A stretch of DNA of 46,375 bases from Acidobacteriota bacterium (GCA_029567505.1 JAKPXO010000117.1:1-46375), one strand, 5' to 3'; numbered from the stretch's first letter, positions 6,995 to 15,714 are shown. A program made the numbers and translations. Notes: generated from the letters alone by a model not told the origin.

Positions 6995-9211
6995 CTACGT
7001 CCCCTCGATCAGCTGCTTGAGCGTGACCGACGGGATGAACTCCTCGTCGGAGTAGAGCGTCACGAGGTCGTCCTTGTTGCGCGCCGTGAGCTTCGACTTG
7101 GGGATGGCGTCGCCGTTCCCTTCCGCCCAGGCGCTCTCCCAGAGCATCGCGAGGGTGCGGGCGCCCTCGACGCACGTGGCGATCGTGGCGTCGCCGAAGA
7201 GGTCCCAGAGGTCCTCGCCGCCGGCGAAGGCGTCGACGATCGCCTTCGGGGAGAGGTTCTCGAAGGTCTTCCGCATCAGGTCGACGGCGGCGAGGGTCGC
7301 CTCGCGCGCGCCCGACACGTTCGGCAGGGGAGCGGCGGCCGCGAGGCCGGCGTCGATCCCGGCGACGAGCGCCGCCGCGTTCGCGTTGAGCATGTCCGCC
7401 TCGTACGCGTGGTGGACGCCCGCGCCCCTCTTCCCGCCGCCGGGAAGCGGCTCGCCGTCGAAGAGGCTGGAGATGTGGAGCGGCTGGCACGCGTCGCCGA
7501 CGTAGTGGGAGAGGATGCCGGCCGCGCAGACGAAGCGATCGAGGTCTTTCGCCGCGACGGAAGCGACCATCTCCTCGTAGATGAGGCCGACGCGGAAGGG
7601 GAGGACGCCCTTGCTCCGGTCGTCGACGCGCTCGTAGTAGTCCTTCCAGACGGCGGGGTCGACGTTCGCCGGGTCCTCGATGCAGAGGTCGAGGAGCGTC
7701 TTCCCCGCGTGCGGCGCGTCGGGGAGCGGCTTGTCCATGTCGGCGAAGTGGGAGGGGTTGTCGGTCGCCCGGCGGCCGGGGTTGCCGGGGATCTTCCAGT
7801 AGTAGTCCGGGACGTCGGCGAGGGGAACGAAGTCCTTCTTCGAGAGGCCCGGGAAGGTCGACGGCTCGAGGCGCGAGGGCGGGTACGAGACCCGGTCGAC
7901 GTTCTTCCCCATGAGGGTCTTCAGTCGGCCCGTGACGAACCCGCAGGCGAAGGTCGCGATGGAGTAGTGCCCCAGCGCTCCCCAGTACTCCGGGAGGCCG
8001 ATGTTCCAGTCGCGGACGAGGTCGAGCTGCAGCTCGCGCAGGACCGTGCTGACGAACGTCGCGAGCGTGAAGCCGCGCGCCCGGCCGCCGGACGGGCCCT
8101 CCTCGATGACCTGCCCGCCCCACTGGAGGGCGATCGGGTAGAGGCCGCCCTGCCCCTTCGCATCGCGCGTGTCGAGGCACCAGAGGGTGCCCGAGTCGCC
8201 CGGGCGTGTTTCGCGGCCCGCGTCGGGCGCGATGAGGAGGTCGGAGACGTACTCGAACCCGCCGATGGCGTGGTAGCGGAAGAAGAGGGCGCAGATGCGC
8301 CCGGAGAGCGGCCCCGAGGCGGCGCCGTACCCCCGGACGGGCTTCTCGATGAGGTCGAGCGAGATCGTGTCGGGGTTCAGGTCGATCGGGGAGCCGAGCG
8401 GGCCGAGGCCGAGGACCTGGGTCGTGAACATCGACACGTCGTCGACCTTCACGAGGCCGACGTCGAGGTTGACGAAGACCCTGCTTCCCGGCCACGGATC
8501 GTAGATCTCCCCGAATCGTCTCTTCCCCAGGACGAGCGGGCTCGCCCGGCCGACCCTCACCTCCTTGCCGCCGAGAAGGGAGAAGACGGCGTCTCCCTCT
8601 TCGCCCGTCACATGGCGGTTCGTCAGGACGAAGGTCTGGCGGCCGTCGGTGACGAGGCAGCCGACGGATCCGACCCGGCTCGTCCCCTGCACCTTCGTCA
8701 GGAGCGGGTAGCCGCCGCCGACGAGCGGCTCGGGGAACCGCCGCGGAGCGGGCGCCTCCGGCCGGACGTCGCTCTTCCGGAGGAGGACGACGCACGTCGG
8801 GACGACCCGGCCGTCGGGGAGGTAGAGGCTCCGCGGGATGAACTGGTCCGGCTCGAGGCCGCGCCCCGCCTTCCCTCTCTTCCAGTCTTCGCGCTTGACC
8901 CACTCGTCGACGAAGACGAGGACGCACGGCCACGACCAGGCCTTCGTGACCGAGTTGAACAGGTCCCTCGCGTCCTTCTTCTCCTTTCGGCCCCTTGGCC
9001 GCGGGATCTCAGGCGGATGCGTCTCGTACCAGTCCCCCTTCCGGATCCTGTACCGGCCGATCGCCGTCGCCACGACGTGCGCCATGTTGCTCAGGTGGAC
9101 GTGGTAGGCCTCGCGCGCGTCGAGGAGGTCGCGCACGGAAAGCGAGCTGTAGCCCGGATGCGCGCGGAAGCGCGGAGGGAGGGAAGGGGAGGGCGCGGCG
9201 AGCTTGGGCAT
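6995..9211 (-). CDS. Trypsin-like protease fused to S1/P1 nuclease / zinc phospholipase C domain
   Basis: A 738-residue two-enzyme fusion; the start at 9211 has GAGGAG five bases upstream. Residues 180-390 form a trypsin-like fold with the triad His200 (LTNRH), Asp250 (NLDVGLVKVD) and Ser340 (PGDSGT). Residues 410-690 match the S1/P1 nuclease / phospholipase C zinc fold. This part begins WGALGH at 410-415, as mature P1 nuclease does. It continues with Asp466 (tentative), His488, the block HYVGDACQPLH (His569, Asp573, His579), and His600-x3-Glu604. The last pair uses Glu, as in Bacillus phospholipase C; P1 has Asp. In both families the free amino group of the first Trp binds zinc, yet here it is internal. 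There is no signal peptide. It is the first gene of a five-gene cassette. Substrate (nucleic acid or phospholipid) is undecided. Confidence 0.85.
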   Translation of the reverse strand: MPKLAAPSPSLPPRFRAHPGYSSLSVRDLLDAREAYHVHLSNMAHVVATAIGRYRIRKGDWYETHPPEIPRPRGRKEKKDARDLFNSVTKAWSWPCVLVFVDEWVKREDWKRGKAGRGLEPDQFIPRSLYLPDGRVVPTCVVLLRKSDVRPEAPAPRRFPEPLVGGGYPLLTKVQGTSRVGSVGCLVTDGRQTFVLTNRHVTGEEGDAVFSLLGGKEVRVGRASPLVLGKRRFGEIYDPWPGSRVFVNLDVGLVKVDDVSMFTTQVLGLGPLGSPIDLNPDTISLDLIEKPVRGYGAASGPLSGRICALFFRYHAIGGFEYVSDLLIAPDAGRETRPGDSGTLWCLDTRDAKGQGGLYPIALQWGGQVIEEGPSGGRARGFTLATFVSTVLRELQLDLVRDWNIGLPEYWGALGHYSIATFACGFVTGRLKTLMGKNVDRVSYPPSRLEPSTFPGLSKKDFVPLADVPDYYWKIPGNPGRRATDNPSHFADMDKPLPDAPHAGKTLLDLCIEDPANVDPAVWKDYYERVDDRSKGVLPFRVGLIYEEMVASVAAKDLDRFVCAAGILSHYVGDACQPLHISSLFDGEPLPGGGKRGAGVHHAYEADMLNANAAALVAGIDAGLAAAAPLPNVSGAREATLAAVDLMRKTFENLSPKAIVDAFAGGEDLWDLFGDATIATCVEGARTLAMLWESAWAEGNGDAIPKSKLTARNKDDLVTLYSDEEFIPSVTLKQLIEGT

Positions 9212-9617
9212 GGTGGCTCCTCGAAGACGAAGGGACCTGCGTTCCCGGGGGTCGGGGGCTTCCCCGTATTCCGTTATGTGTGAATGGGTTGCGTGGGAGC
9301 GGGCTCGCGCGCTGTCGACGCTCCGCGCCCTTCGGTGTCGCGTTCGCTCTCGTGCCGTCGTGTCTCGCCGCGCCTCCGAGTCGAAGTGGATGGACTTCTT
9401 CGGCGCGGTGCGAGCGGACGAGGACAACCCACCCGAGAGTTCCCCGGGTCGAGGCAACGGAATGGCGACCTTTCCTGAAACGAAGCTCCGCGAGAGGGTC
9501 GGAACTCCTACAGGACGGGAGCGGAAAAGTGCGTTCATCGGTTGTCGGGTCCGAGCCCGAATGCCCCCCCCGAGCGCCCTTCAGCGCAGTCGGCGTCGTG
9601 CCTGGAGCCCTCCGCAC
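9212..9617. other. Gene-free stretch upstream of the cassette
   Basis: About 400 bases carry no frame with protein-like composition and a ribosome site. It should hold the promoter of the minus-strand cassette. A slightly AT-richer patch near 9270-9290 is the only candidate region. No repeat or RNA gene was seen. Confidence 0.35.
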
Positions 9618-9967
9618 TCAGCGGGCGAAGGTTCGGGACGGCGCGAGGGCGAGGCCGAGGATCAGCTGGTCGGCCTTGACGGCGTCCGGCTCGGAGCGGA
9701 GAGGCCCGCAGGATCAGGAGCCGCGTCGCGGATCGGGAAGTCGACCTCGCCCGGCGGGGTGTCGACGAGGTCGACCGCTTTCTCGACCCAGGCCCCTTCC
9801 TCCCACCAGGAGACGACGACCCGGAGGATCGGCGCCTCGGGGGAGCCGGCGCGGGTCACGAAGGCGATGTGGATCCCGTCGTCGTCGTCGAGGGTCGTGG
9901 GGGCGGAGGCCTCTCCGCCCCTGTGTAAGGGGAGACTCTTGGGCGGCCGAGCGATGGCGGACGTCAC
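9618..9967 (-). pseudogene. Small hypothetical gene with an apparent frameshift
   Basis: From GTG 9967 the minus strand reads a coding-like stretch with strong G/C third positions (DDDDGIHIAFVTRAGSPEAP, then ILRVVVSWWEEGAWVEKAVD and VDFPIRDAAPD). After about residue 80 the codon pattern decays in that frame and a stop comes at 9662. In another frame the codon bias resumes as LRSEPDAVKADQLILGLALA and runs to a stop at 9618. This looks like one protein of about 115 residues split by an indel near 9710, either a real pseudogene or a sequencing error. No family recognised, and the true start is uncertain. Confidence 0.4.
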
Positions 9968-10184
9968 GCGCGCTCATGGAGAACCGCCGGGCGGGGCCCG
10001 GGATCCTTCCGCGGCTAGGCTCCGCGAGAGGGCGAAAAGTACGACACCCGGCGAGCAGGATTCTGCGGAAGCGAGGGGGGCAGGGCGCCGCCCCGCGGTT
10101 GGGAGATGGCGAGGGCGGATGCGCCCGGCCGGCTTCGGCGGTAGCCTACCGGGTCGGGCCCGCCGTGCCCGGGAGGAGCAGAGG

Positions 10185-10355
10185 ATGGCCGAAGAGCAGA
10201 TCACCGCGGGGAACATCGCCAAGGAGCTGGGGGCCTCCCCCGCGCAGGTGAAGAAGGCGATCGAGGCGCTGAAGCTCGCGCCCGTCGCGAAGAAAGGCGC
10301 CTGCAGCTACTACTCGCGCGAGCAGGTGAAGAAGATCAAGGGCGCACTGAAGTAG
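10185..10355 (+). CDS. Small helix-turn-helix-like protein
   Basis: A 56-residue protein that begins MAEEQITAGNIAKELGASPA after a strong ribosome site (GGGAGGAG). The sequence AGNIAKELGASPAQVKKAIE is a typical helix-turn-helix. A basic segment and a second helix (SREQVKKIKGAL) follow, resembling the winged-helix half of very small MerR-like or replication-type DNA-binding proteins. Similar short proteins occur in many anaerobes, usually annotated as hypothetical. Nucleic-acid binding is likely; the target is unknown. It is convergent with the flx operon. Confidence 0.65.
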   Translation: MAEEQITAGNIAKELGASPAQVKKAIEALKLAPVAKKGACSYYSREQVKKIKGALK

Positions 10356-10384
10356 GCCTCGCCGGCCGGCCCGAGGGAGCGAGA

Positions 10385-10413
10385 GGCCCCGCTCCGCCTC
10401 CGGGGAGCGGGCC
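10385..10413. terminator. Hairpin between convergent genes
   Basis: The sequence around GGCCCCGCTCC and GGAGCGGGCC forms a strong GC stem with one bulged C. It lies between the small HTH gene (ends 10355, +) and flxA (ends 10428, -). It is a likely bidirectional terminator; there is no T run. Confidence 0.45.
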
Positions 10414-10427
10414 TTCCGGCTCCTCCG

Positions 10428-11258
10428 TCAGAACTCCGGCGGCAGCTTCGCGAGCTCCTCCGCGGTGAAGACCGGCCCGTCCTTGCAGACGTAGACGGGG
10501 CCGATGTTGCAGCGGCCGCACTTTCCGATGCCGCATTTCATCCGGTTCTCGAGCGTCGTGTAGATGCGATCGTCGGCGAAGCCGAGCTTCTTCAGCACGG
10601 GAAGCGTGAACTTGATCATGATCGGCGGCCCGCAGACGATCGCGTAGGCGTTCGTCGCGGACGGGGCCGACTTCTCGACGATCGTCGGGACGAAGCCGAC
10701 CTCGCCCGCCCAGTCCGGCGTCTCGCCGCCGGGGTCGACGGTCTGGTGAAGCCTCACGTCCGCGCGCGCGGCCCACTCCTCGAGCTCGCGCTTGTAGACG
10801 AGGTCGGAGACGGAGCGGGCGCCGTAGACGATCGTGACGTCCTTGAAGCGGTCCCTGAGGTCGAGGGCGTTCCAGATGACGGAGCGGACGGGCGCGAGAC
10901 CGATGCCGCCGGCGATGAAGACGAGGCTCGACCCCTCCATCCTCTCGAGCGGGAAGTGGTTCCCGTAGGGGCCGCGGAAGCCCATCGTGTCGCCGACGTT
11001 CAGGTCGCGCAGGGCCGTCGTCGCCTTGCCGACGGTCTTGAAGCTGCACTCGATGTAGCCCCGGCGGGTCGGGGAGGAGGCGATGCAGAAGGTGCACTCG
11101 CCGGCCCCGAAGGCGGAGTACTCGCCGAACTGGCCCGTCTTGAAGTCGAACGTCCGGGCGACCTCGGGATCGAGGAACTCGAGGCGAAAGGTTCGCGTGT
11201 CGGGGGTCTCGTCGACGAGGCCGGCGATCTTCACGCGGTACGGCTCGTAAAGGTTCAA
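10428..11258 (-). CDS. flxA: FlxA-like FAD/NAD(P)-binding oxidoreductase subunit
   Basis: A 276-residue ferredoxin-NADP reductase-type flavoprotein, the site where the complex exchanges electrons with NAD(P)H. The FAD domain comes first (TFRLEFLDPE, TGQFGEYSAFG), then the nucleotide domain (FIAGGIGLAPVRSVI, YGARSVSDLVYK, CGPPIMIK). A C-terminal [2Fe-2S] site follows with the Cys pattern CGIGKCGRCNIG...C. It matches the gamma subunit of sulfhydrogenase and FlxA. The start is a TTG that overlaps the flxB stop (TTGA) with GGAGGTG upstream; no ATG exists nearby. It is the last gene of the hdrCBA-flxDCBA operon. Confidence 0.85.
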   Translation of the reverse strand: MNLYEPYRVKIAGLVDETPDTRTFRLEFLDPEVARTFDFKTGQFGEYSAFGAGECTFCIASSPTRRGYIECSFKTVGKATTALRDLNVGDTMGFRGPYGNHFPLERMEGSSLVFIAGGIGLAPVRSVIWNALDLRDRFKDVTIVYGARSVSDLVYKRELEEWAARADVRLHQTVDPGGETPDWAGEVGFVPTIVEKSAPSATNAYAIVCGPPIMIKFTLPVLKKLGFADDRIYTTLENRMKCGIGKCGRCNIGPVYVCKDGPVFTAEELAKLPPEF

Positions 11259-12310
11259 GCGGCACCTCCGGCGGGGGCGGCGGCGCGGGCGGCGATCGCC
11301 CCGAGGACGTCGGGGAGGTCCATCCCTCCGGGGCAGGCGCGGCTGCAGCGGCCGCAGCCGGTGCAGAGGAGCTCGCCGAAGCGCTCGGGGTAGATCGAGA
11401 ACTTGTGCAGGACCCTCTGCCGGTAGCGGGCGTCCTGGACGGAGCGCGGGTTGTGGCCCGAGGCGTGGAGCGTGAAGCGGGCCGTCTGGCAGGTGTCCCA
11501 GTTGCGGCGGCGCGTCCCGCGCGTCACCCCCTCGGGCTCGTCGACGATGTCGAAGCAGTGGCAGGTGGGGCAGACGGAGGCGCAGGCTCCGCAGCCGTGG
11601 CAGCGGAGGGCGATGCCGTCCCAGACGGGGTCGTCGAAGTGCCCGCCGAGCCAGGCAGTGACGGGGGCGAGCGATCCGACCGGCTCGACCCTCCCTTCGA
11701 GGAGGCCGGCGCGGCGCCTCGCGACGTCGGCCTCGTTCGGGGGCTCGCCGAAACGTCCCGCGTGGGCGGAGAGGAGCGCCTCCCCCTTCGGCGTGACGAC
11801 TTCGACGGCGAAGCCGTCGTCGAGGGGCAGGAGGAGGAGGTCGGCGCCGCGGGTGCCGGCGGGGCCGTTCCCGGTCGCGCCGCAGAAGCACGAGGCGTCG
11901 CCCTTGCCGCAGGCGACCGAGACGATCGTCGTCGCCTCGCGCCGGCCGAACCAGAGCTCGTCGCGGTAGTCCCAGCCCATGACCTTGTCGAGCGCCGCGA
12001 CGCCCGCGGCGTCGCACGGCACGGCGCCGAGGACGAGGCGGGGCGGGAACGTCGTCGGGACGGAGTCGATCGCGACGTCGGGTCCGCTCTTGCGGAACGA
12101 GAAGAGCGGCTCGGTCGGCGGGAGGAAGAGCGACTTCAGGGAGAGGCGCGGCAGGCCGCCGTCGAGGACGGCCTCCTCGAGGCGCGCGACGGGGCGGTAG
12201 TCGAGGCGGCCGTCGGGCGCGCGGACGGGCGCCACGACGCCGACGCCGGAGCCGACGAGGTCGTCGACGAGGGCGGCGAGCTGGCTGCGGGAGATCGTGC
12301 GTCCGTTCAC
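11255..12310 (-). CDS. flxB: FlxB-like 4Fe-4S protein (sulfhydrogenase beta-type)
   Basis: A 351-residue iron-sulfur subunit that should relay electrons inside the complex between the flavoprotein FlxA and the Hdr core. The N-terminal 200 residues form the HydB/AsrA-like domain, with LGAVPCDAAGVAALDKVM and the Cys-containing stretch CGKGDASCFCG. The C-terminal part carries two 4Fe-4S sites, CHGCGACASVCPTCHC and CTGCGRCSRACPGG. The GTG start overlaps the flxC stop by four bases with GGAG upstream, and its own stop overlaps flxA. The symbol follows the Flx nomenclature of sulfate reducers and is assigned by domain and context. Confidence 0.8.
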   Translation of the reverse strand: MNGRTISRSQLAALVDDLVGSGVGVVAPVRAPDGRLDYRPVARLEEAVLDGGLPRLSLKSLFLPPTEPLFSFRKSGPDVAIDSVPTTFPPRLVLGAVPCDAAGVAALDKVMGWDYRDELWFGRREATTIVSVACGKGDASCFCGATGNGPAGTRGADLLLLPLDDGFAVEVVTPKGEALLSAHAGRFGEPPNEADVARRRAGLLEGRVEPVGSLAPVTAWLGGHFDDPVWDGIALRCHGCGACASVCPTCHCFDIVDEPEGVTRGTRRRNWDTCQTARFTLHASGHNPRSVQDARYRQRVLHKFSIYPERFGELLCTGCGRCSRACPGGMDLPDVLGAIAARAAAPAGGAA

Positions 12311-13179
12311 AGGATGAACTCCTGGGCGTCGTCCTTCTGGAAGGAGCCGACGGGCGACGGGACGGCGGGGTCGTCCGTCGCGGTGTATCCGAACCGCTCG
12401 GAGGCGACTCGGGCGAGCTTCAGGTTCAGGAGGCCGAGCGGGATGTCGACGGGGCAGGCCCGCTCGCACTCGCCGCAGTCGACGCAGCGCCCCGCGAGGT
12501 GAAGGGCGCGCGTCACGTTCCAGGCGAAGGCGCCGCGCGGGTGAGGCGACGAGTCGACCCACTGCGGCTGCGTCTTGTCGGCGACGCACCGCTCGCAGAA
12601 GCACATCGGGCAGGCCTCGCGGCAGGCGTGACAGCGGACGCAGCGCCCGAGCTCGTCCTGCCAGAAGGCCCAGCGCTCGTCGGCCGTCCTCGCCTCGAGA
12701 TCGGCGATCCGCACGTCGCGTCGGCTCTCGCCGGGAGGGGCGGCGGGAAGCTCGCCGACCGTGTGATCGGCGAGCTTCGGCTCTCTCGAGTTGCAGCCGG
12801 GGCAGCGGTCCGCGACGGTCGCGGGGGAGAGCGGCTCGGGAGAGGCGGGGTCGGCGATGACGCCGCCGCACCGCACGCCGATGACGACGACGTCCTCGCG
12901 CGCGAGCTGCGTCTCGCGGACGAGGCCGGCGACGGCCCGGGCGTCGCACCCCTTCACGACGACGGCGGCTTTGCCGAGCTTCTTCACCTGCGTCCGTCGT
13001 GGCGAGAGGTACGGGACGAGGTTCTGCGTGCAGCGGGGGTCGAAGACGAGGCGCCCGGCGGCGGCCGCGTCCGTCGCGAAGGCGGGGCGGACGCCGCGCG
13101 GCCCCTCCTCCCACCCGAGGACGACGTTCACCGTCCCCTCGGCAAGGAGCTTCGTGGCGAGGTCGCGGAGCTCCTTCAT
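12307..13179 (-). CDS. flxC: FlxC-like 4Fe-4S dicluster protein (FrhB-related N-terminus)
   Basis: A 290-residue protein. The first 150 residues have the pattern KGCDARAVAGLVRETQLARE followed by VVIGVRCGGV and CPGCNSREP, related to F420-reducing hydrogenase beta-type proteins. The C-terminal half has two ferredoxin-like clusters: CVRCHACREACPMCFCERC, and CVDCGECERACPVD. The ATG overlaps the flxD stop as ATGA, and the stop overlaps flxB as GTGA, so the genes are tightly coupled. Its role is electron relay between FlxD/HdrA and FlxB/FlxA. Confidence 0.8.
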   Translation of the reverse strand: MKELRDLATKLLAEGTVNVVLGWEEGPRGVRPAFATDAAAAGRLVFDPRCTQNLVPYLSPRRTQVKKLGKAAVVVKGCDARAVAGLVRETQLAREDVVVIGVRCGGVIADPASPEPLSPATVADRCPGCNSREPKLADHTVGELPAAPPGESRRDVRIADLEARTADERWAFWQDELGRCVRCHACREACPMCFCERCVADKTQPQWVDSSPHPRGAFAWNVTRALHLAGRCVDCGECERACPVDIPLGLLNLKLARVASERFGYTATDDPAVPSPVGSFQKDDAQEFIL

Positions 13180-13679
13180 CGCTCACCTCCGCCGCCCGGC
13201 GCGGGATTCGGCGCGGGCGCACCCGCCGCGGGCCAGGCGGGAAGCTCCGTCCCCGGGTAGCCGGAGAACGGGCCGAGGGCCCGGACCCGGGCCGTTGCGT
13301 CGTTCACGACCTCGCGCCACTTCTGCCCCTCGGAGGCCGAGACCCACGAGAACGTGATCCGCCCCTCGGGCAGGCCGAGGAACTCGATCAGCTCCTTGAA
13401 GAACGCGAAGCGGCGCCTCGCATGGTAGTTGCCGGAGGTGTAGTGGCAGTCGGCGGGGTGGCAGCCGCTGACGATGACGCCGTCGGCCCCCCTCTCGAAC
13501 GCTTTGACGATGAAGAGCGGGTCGATCCGCCCCGTGCAGGGGAGCCGAACGATCCTGACGTTCGCGTCCATCTGGAGGCGGCTCGTCCCGGCGAGGTCGG
13601 CGCCGGTGTAGGTGCACCAGTTGCAGACGAACGCCGTGAGGCGGGGCTCAAAGGAGGTCTTGTCGAGGGTGGCGTTCAT
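13176..13679 (-). CDS. flxD: FlxD/MvhD-like [2Fe-2S] subunit
   Basis: A 167-residue MvhD-family protein, the adaptor that docks electron-input modules onto HdrA. Conserved cysteines appear in FVCNWCTYTGAD, RLPCTGRID and SGCHPADCHY, as expected for the family's [2Fe-2S] cluster. The tail of about 25 residues is Pro/Ala/Gly-rich and probably disordered. It lies ten bases after hdrA and overlaps flxC by four bases. The ribosome site GAGGA precedes the ATG at 13679. Confidence 0.88.
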   Translation of the reverse strand: MNATLDKTSFEPRLTAFVCNWCTYTGADLAGTSRLQMDANVRIVRLPCTGRIDPLFIVKAFERGADGVIVSGCHPADCHYTSGNYHARRRFAFFKELIEFLGLPEGRITFSWVSASEGQKWREVVNDATARVRALGPFSGYPGTELPAWPAAGAPAPNPAPGGGGER

Positions 13680-13689
13680 TTCGGTGTCC

Positions 13690-15714
13690 TCAGAGCGCGA
13701 GGGCGTTCACTTCGGCGTAGATCTGCTCGTCGGTGAAGCCCATCAGCTCCACGCTCTTCGACGGGCAGGTCGCCTGGCAGGTGCCGCAGCCCTGGCAGAC
13801 GCCGGGGTTGACGTCGGCGACGACCTTCAGGAGGTTCCCCTTCCGGTCGCGGACCTCCTTGTGCTCCACCGCGCCGTAGGGGCAGACCCTCTCGCAGTGG
13901 AAGCAGCCGGCGCAGAGCGCGGCGTCGACGCGGGCGACGGTCGGCTCCCGCTCGAGCATCTCGTTCGAGAAGAGGCCGAGGACCTTCGCGGCCGCCGCGC
14001 TCGCCATGGCGACGGAGTCGGGTATGTCGCGCGGCGCCTGGCAGGCGCCCGCGACGAAGACGCCGGCCGTGTTCGTCTCGACGGGACGGAGCTTCGGGTG
14101 CGCCTCGTTGATGAAGCCGTGCCGGTCGTAGGAGACCGAGAGCGTCTGGGCGAGCTTCTCGATCCCCTTCCGCGGCCGCATCGCCGTCGCGAGGACGACC
14201 ATGTCGGCGTCGATCTCGACCGGCGTGCCGTTGAGCGTGTCGAAGCCGAGGACCTTCACGACGTCACCGTCCCGGTAGACGCGGGAGACGCGCCCGCGGA
14301 CGTAGACGGCCCCGTCCTCCTCGACGGCCCGGCGCGTGAACTCGTCGTATCCCTTCCCGGCAGCCCGGACGTCCATGTAGAAGACCGTCGCCTCGCCATC
14401 GTGCACCTTGTGCCGGTAGAGCATCGTGTGCTTGGCGACGTACATGCAGCAGACCTTCGAGCAGTAGTCGATCCCCTTCGCCGGGTCGCGCGACCCGACG
14501 CACTGGAGGAAGACGATCTTCTTCGGCACCTTGCCGTCCGAGGGGCGGAGGAGCTTCCCCGCCGTCGGCCCGGAAGCCGAGGCGAGCCGCTCGAACTGGA
14601 GGCCATCGATGACGTCGGGGACGGTCCCGTAGCCGTACTCGCCGTAGCCCTTCAGGCCGGCGGCGGGCTGGTCCTTCCCGATGGAGTAGAGCTCGTAGCC
14701 GGTCGCGACGACGATCGCCCCGACCTTCTCGGTGACGAAGCGGTCCTCCTGGGCGAAGTCGATCGCCCCGCGAGCGCAGGCCTCCTTGCACTTGCCGCAG
14801 GCGTCCTTCTTCATGCCGCGCGCTCTCCCCTTGAAGTACGCGCAGTGCTCGCGGTCGATGACCGGGATGTTCGGGACGGCCTGCGGGAACGGGACGTAGA
14901 TCGCCGTCCTCTTCCCGAGCCGCTCGTCGAACTCGCTCGGGACGTTCTTCACGACGCATGCCTTCTGGCAGGCGCCGCAGCCGTTGCACTTCGTCTCGTC
15001 GACGCTCCGCGCCTTCTGCCGGATCGTGACCTTGAAGTTGCCGATGTACCCTTCGACGGCGTCGACCTCGCAGTAGGCCATCAGCCTGATCCGCGGGTGC
15101 TGGTAGACCTCCACCATCCGCGGCGTCAGGATGCACTGCGAGCAGTCGAGCGTCGGGAAGGTCTCCGAGAGCTGGCTCATGTGCCCGCCGATGGAGGGCT
15201 CCTTCTCGACGAGGACGACCTCGGCGCCGCCGTCCGCCAGGTCGAGCGCCGCCTGGATGCCGGCGATGCCGCCGCCGATGACGAGGGCCCGCTTCTCGAC
15301 CGGGATCCGGATCGTCTCGAGCGGGACGTTCCTCTTGACCTTCTCGACGATGACGCGCGCGAGGTCGATCGCCTTGTCCGTCGCCGCTTCGCGGTCCTCG
15401 TGGATCCACGAGCAGTGCTCGCGGATGTTCGCCATCTCGCAGAGGAAGGGGTTGAGGCCCGCCCCGCCTGCGGCGCGGCGGAACGTCCTCTCGTGCATGT
15501 GGGGCGAGCAGGCCGAGACGACGACGCCCGTGAGCCCCTTCTCGGCGATCGCCTGCTTGATGAGCGCCTGCCCCGGGTCGGAGCACATGTACTTGTAGTC
15601 GACGGAGTGGACGACGCCCGGGAGCTTCCCGATCTCCCCGGCGACGCGGGCGCAGTCGACGGTCCGCCCGATGTTCTCGCCGCAGTGGCAGACGAAGACG
15701 CCGATGCGGGCCAT
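13690..15714 (-). CDS. hdrA: HdrA-like flavoprotein (electron-bifurcating core)
   Basis: A 674-residue heterodisulfide reductase subunit A. In known systems its FAD splits electron pairs between a low-potential (ferredoxin) and a high-potential acceptor. The N-terminal module contains VCHCGENIGRT and VSACSPHMHERTF. The FAD Rossmann motif is VIGGGIAGIQAALDLA near residue 140. An inserted ferredoxin-like region follows (NGCGACQKAC, CGKCKEAC), then CVGSRD and YCSKVCCMY. The C-terminus has two 4Fe-4S sites (CAGCFHCERVCPYG and CQGCGTCQATCPS). The ATG overlaps the hdrB stop by one base (TGATG). Length and domain order are normal for HdrA. Confidence 0.93.
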   Translation of the reverse strand: MARIGVFVCHCGENIGRTVDCARVAGEIGKLPGVVHSVDYKYMCSDPGQALIKQAIAEKGLTGVVVSACSPHMHERTFRRAAGGAGLNPFLCEMANIREHCSWIHEDREAATDKAIDLARVIVEKVKRNVPLETIRIPVEKRALVIGGGIAGIQAALDLADGGAEVVLVEKEPSIGGHMSQLSETFPTLDCSQCILTPRMVEVYQHPRIRLMAYCEVDAVEGYIGNFKVTIRQKARSVDETKCNGCGACQKACVVKNVPSEFDERLGKRTAIYVPFPQAVPNIPVIDREHCAYFKGRARGMKKDACGKCKEACARGAIDFAQEDRFVTEKVGAIVVATGYELYSIGKDQPAAGLKGYGEYGYGTVPDVIDGLQFERLASASGPTAGKLLRPSDGKVPKKIVFLQCVGSRDPAKGIDYCSKVCCMYVAKHTMLYRHKVHDGEATVFYMDVRAAGKGYDEFTRRAVEEDGAVYVRGRVSRVYRDGDVVKVLGFDTLNGTPVEIDADMVVLATAMRPRKGIEKLAQTLSVSYDRHGFINEAHPKLRPVETNTAGVFVAGACQAPRDIPDSVAMASAAAAKVLGLFSNEMLEREPTVARVDAALCAGCFHCERVCPYGAVEHKEVRDRKGNLLKVVADVNPGVCQGCGTCQATCPSKSVELMGFTDEQIYAEVNALAL

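Noticed and set aside
6356-9283. A 975-codon open frame on the plus strand opposite the protease fusion
   Set aside because: Same reason: a mirror of the real gene's codon bias with no protein-like motifs.
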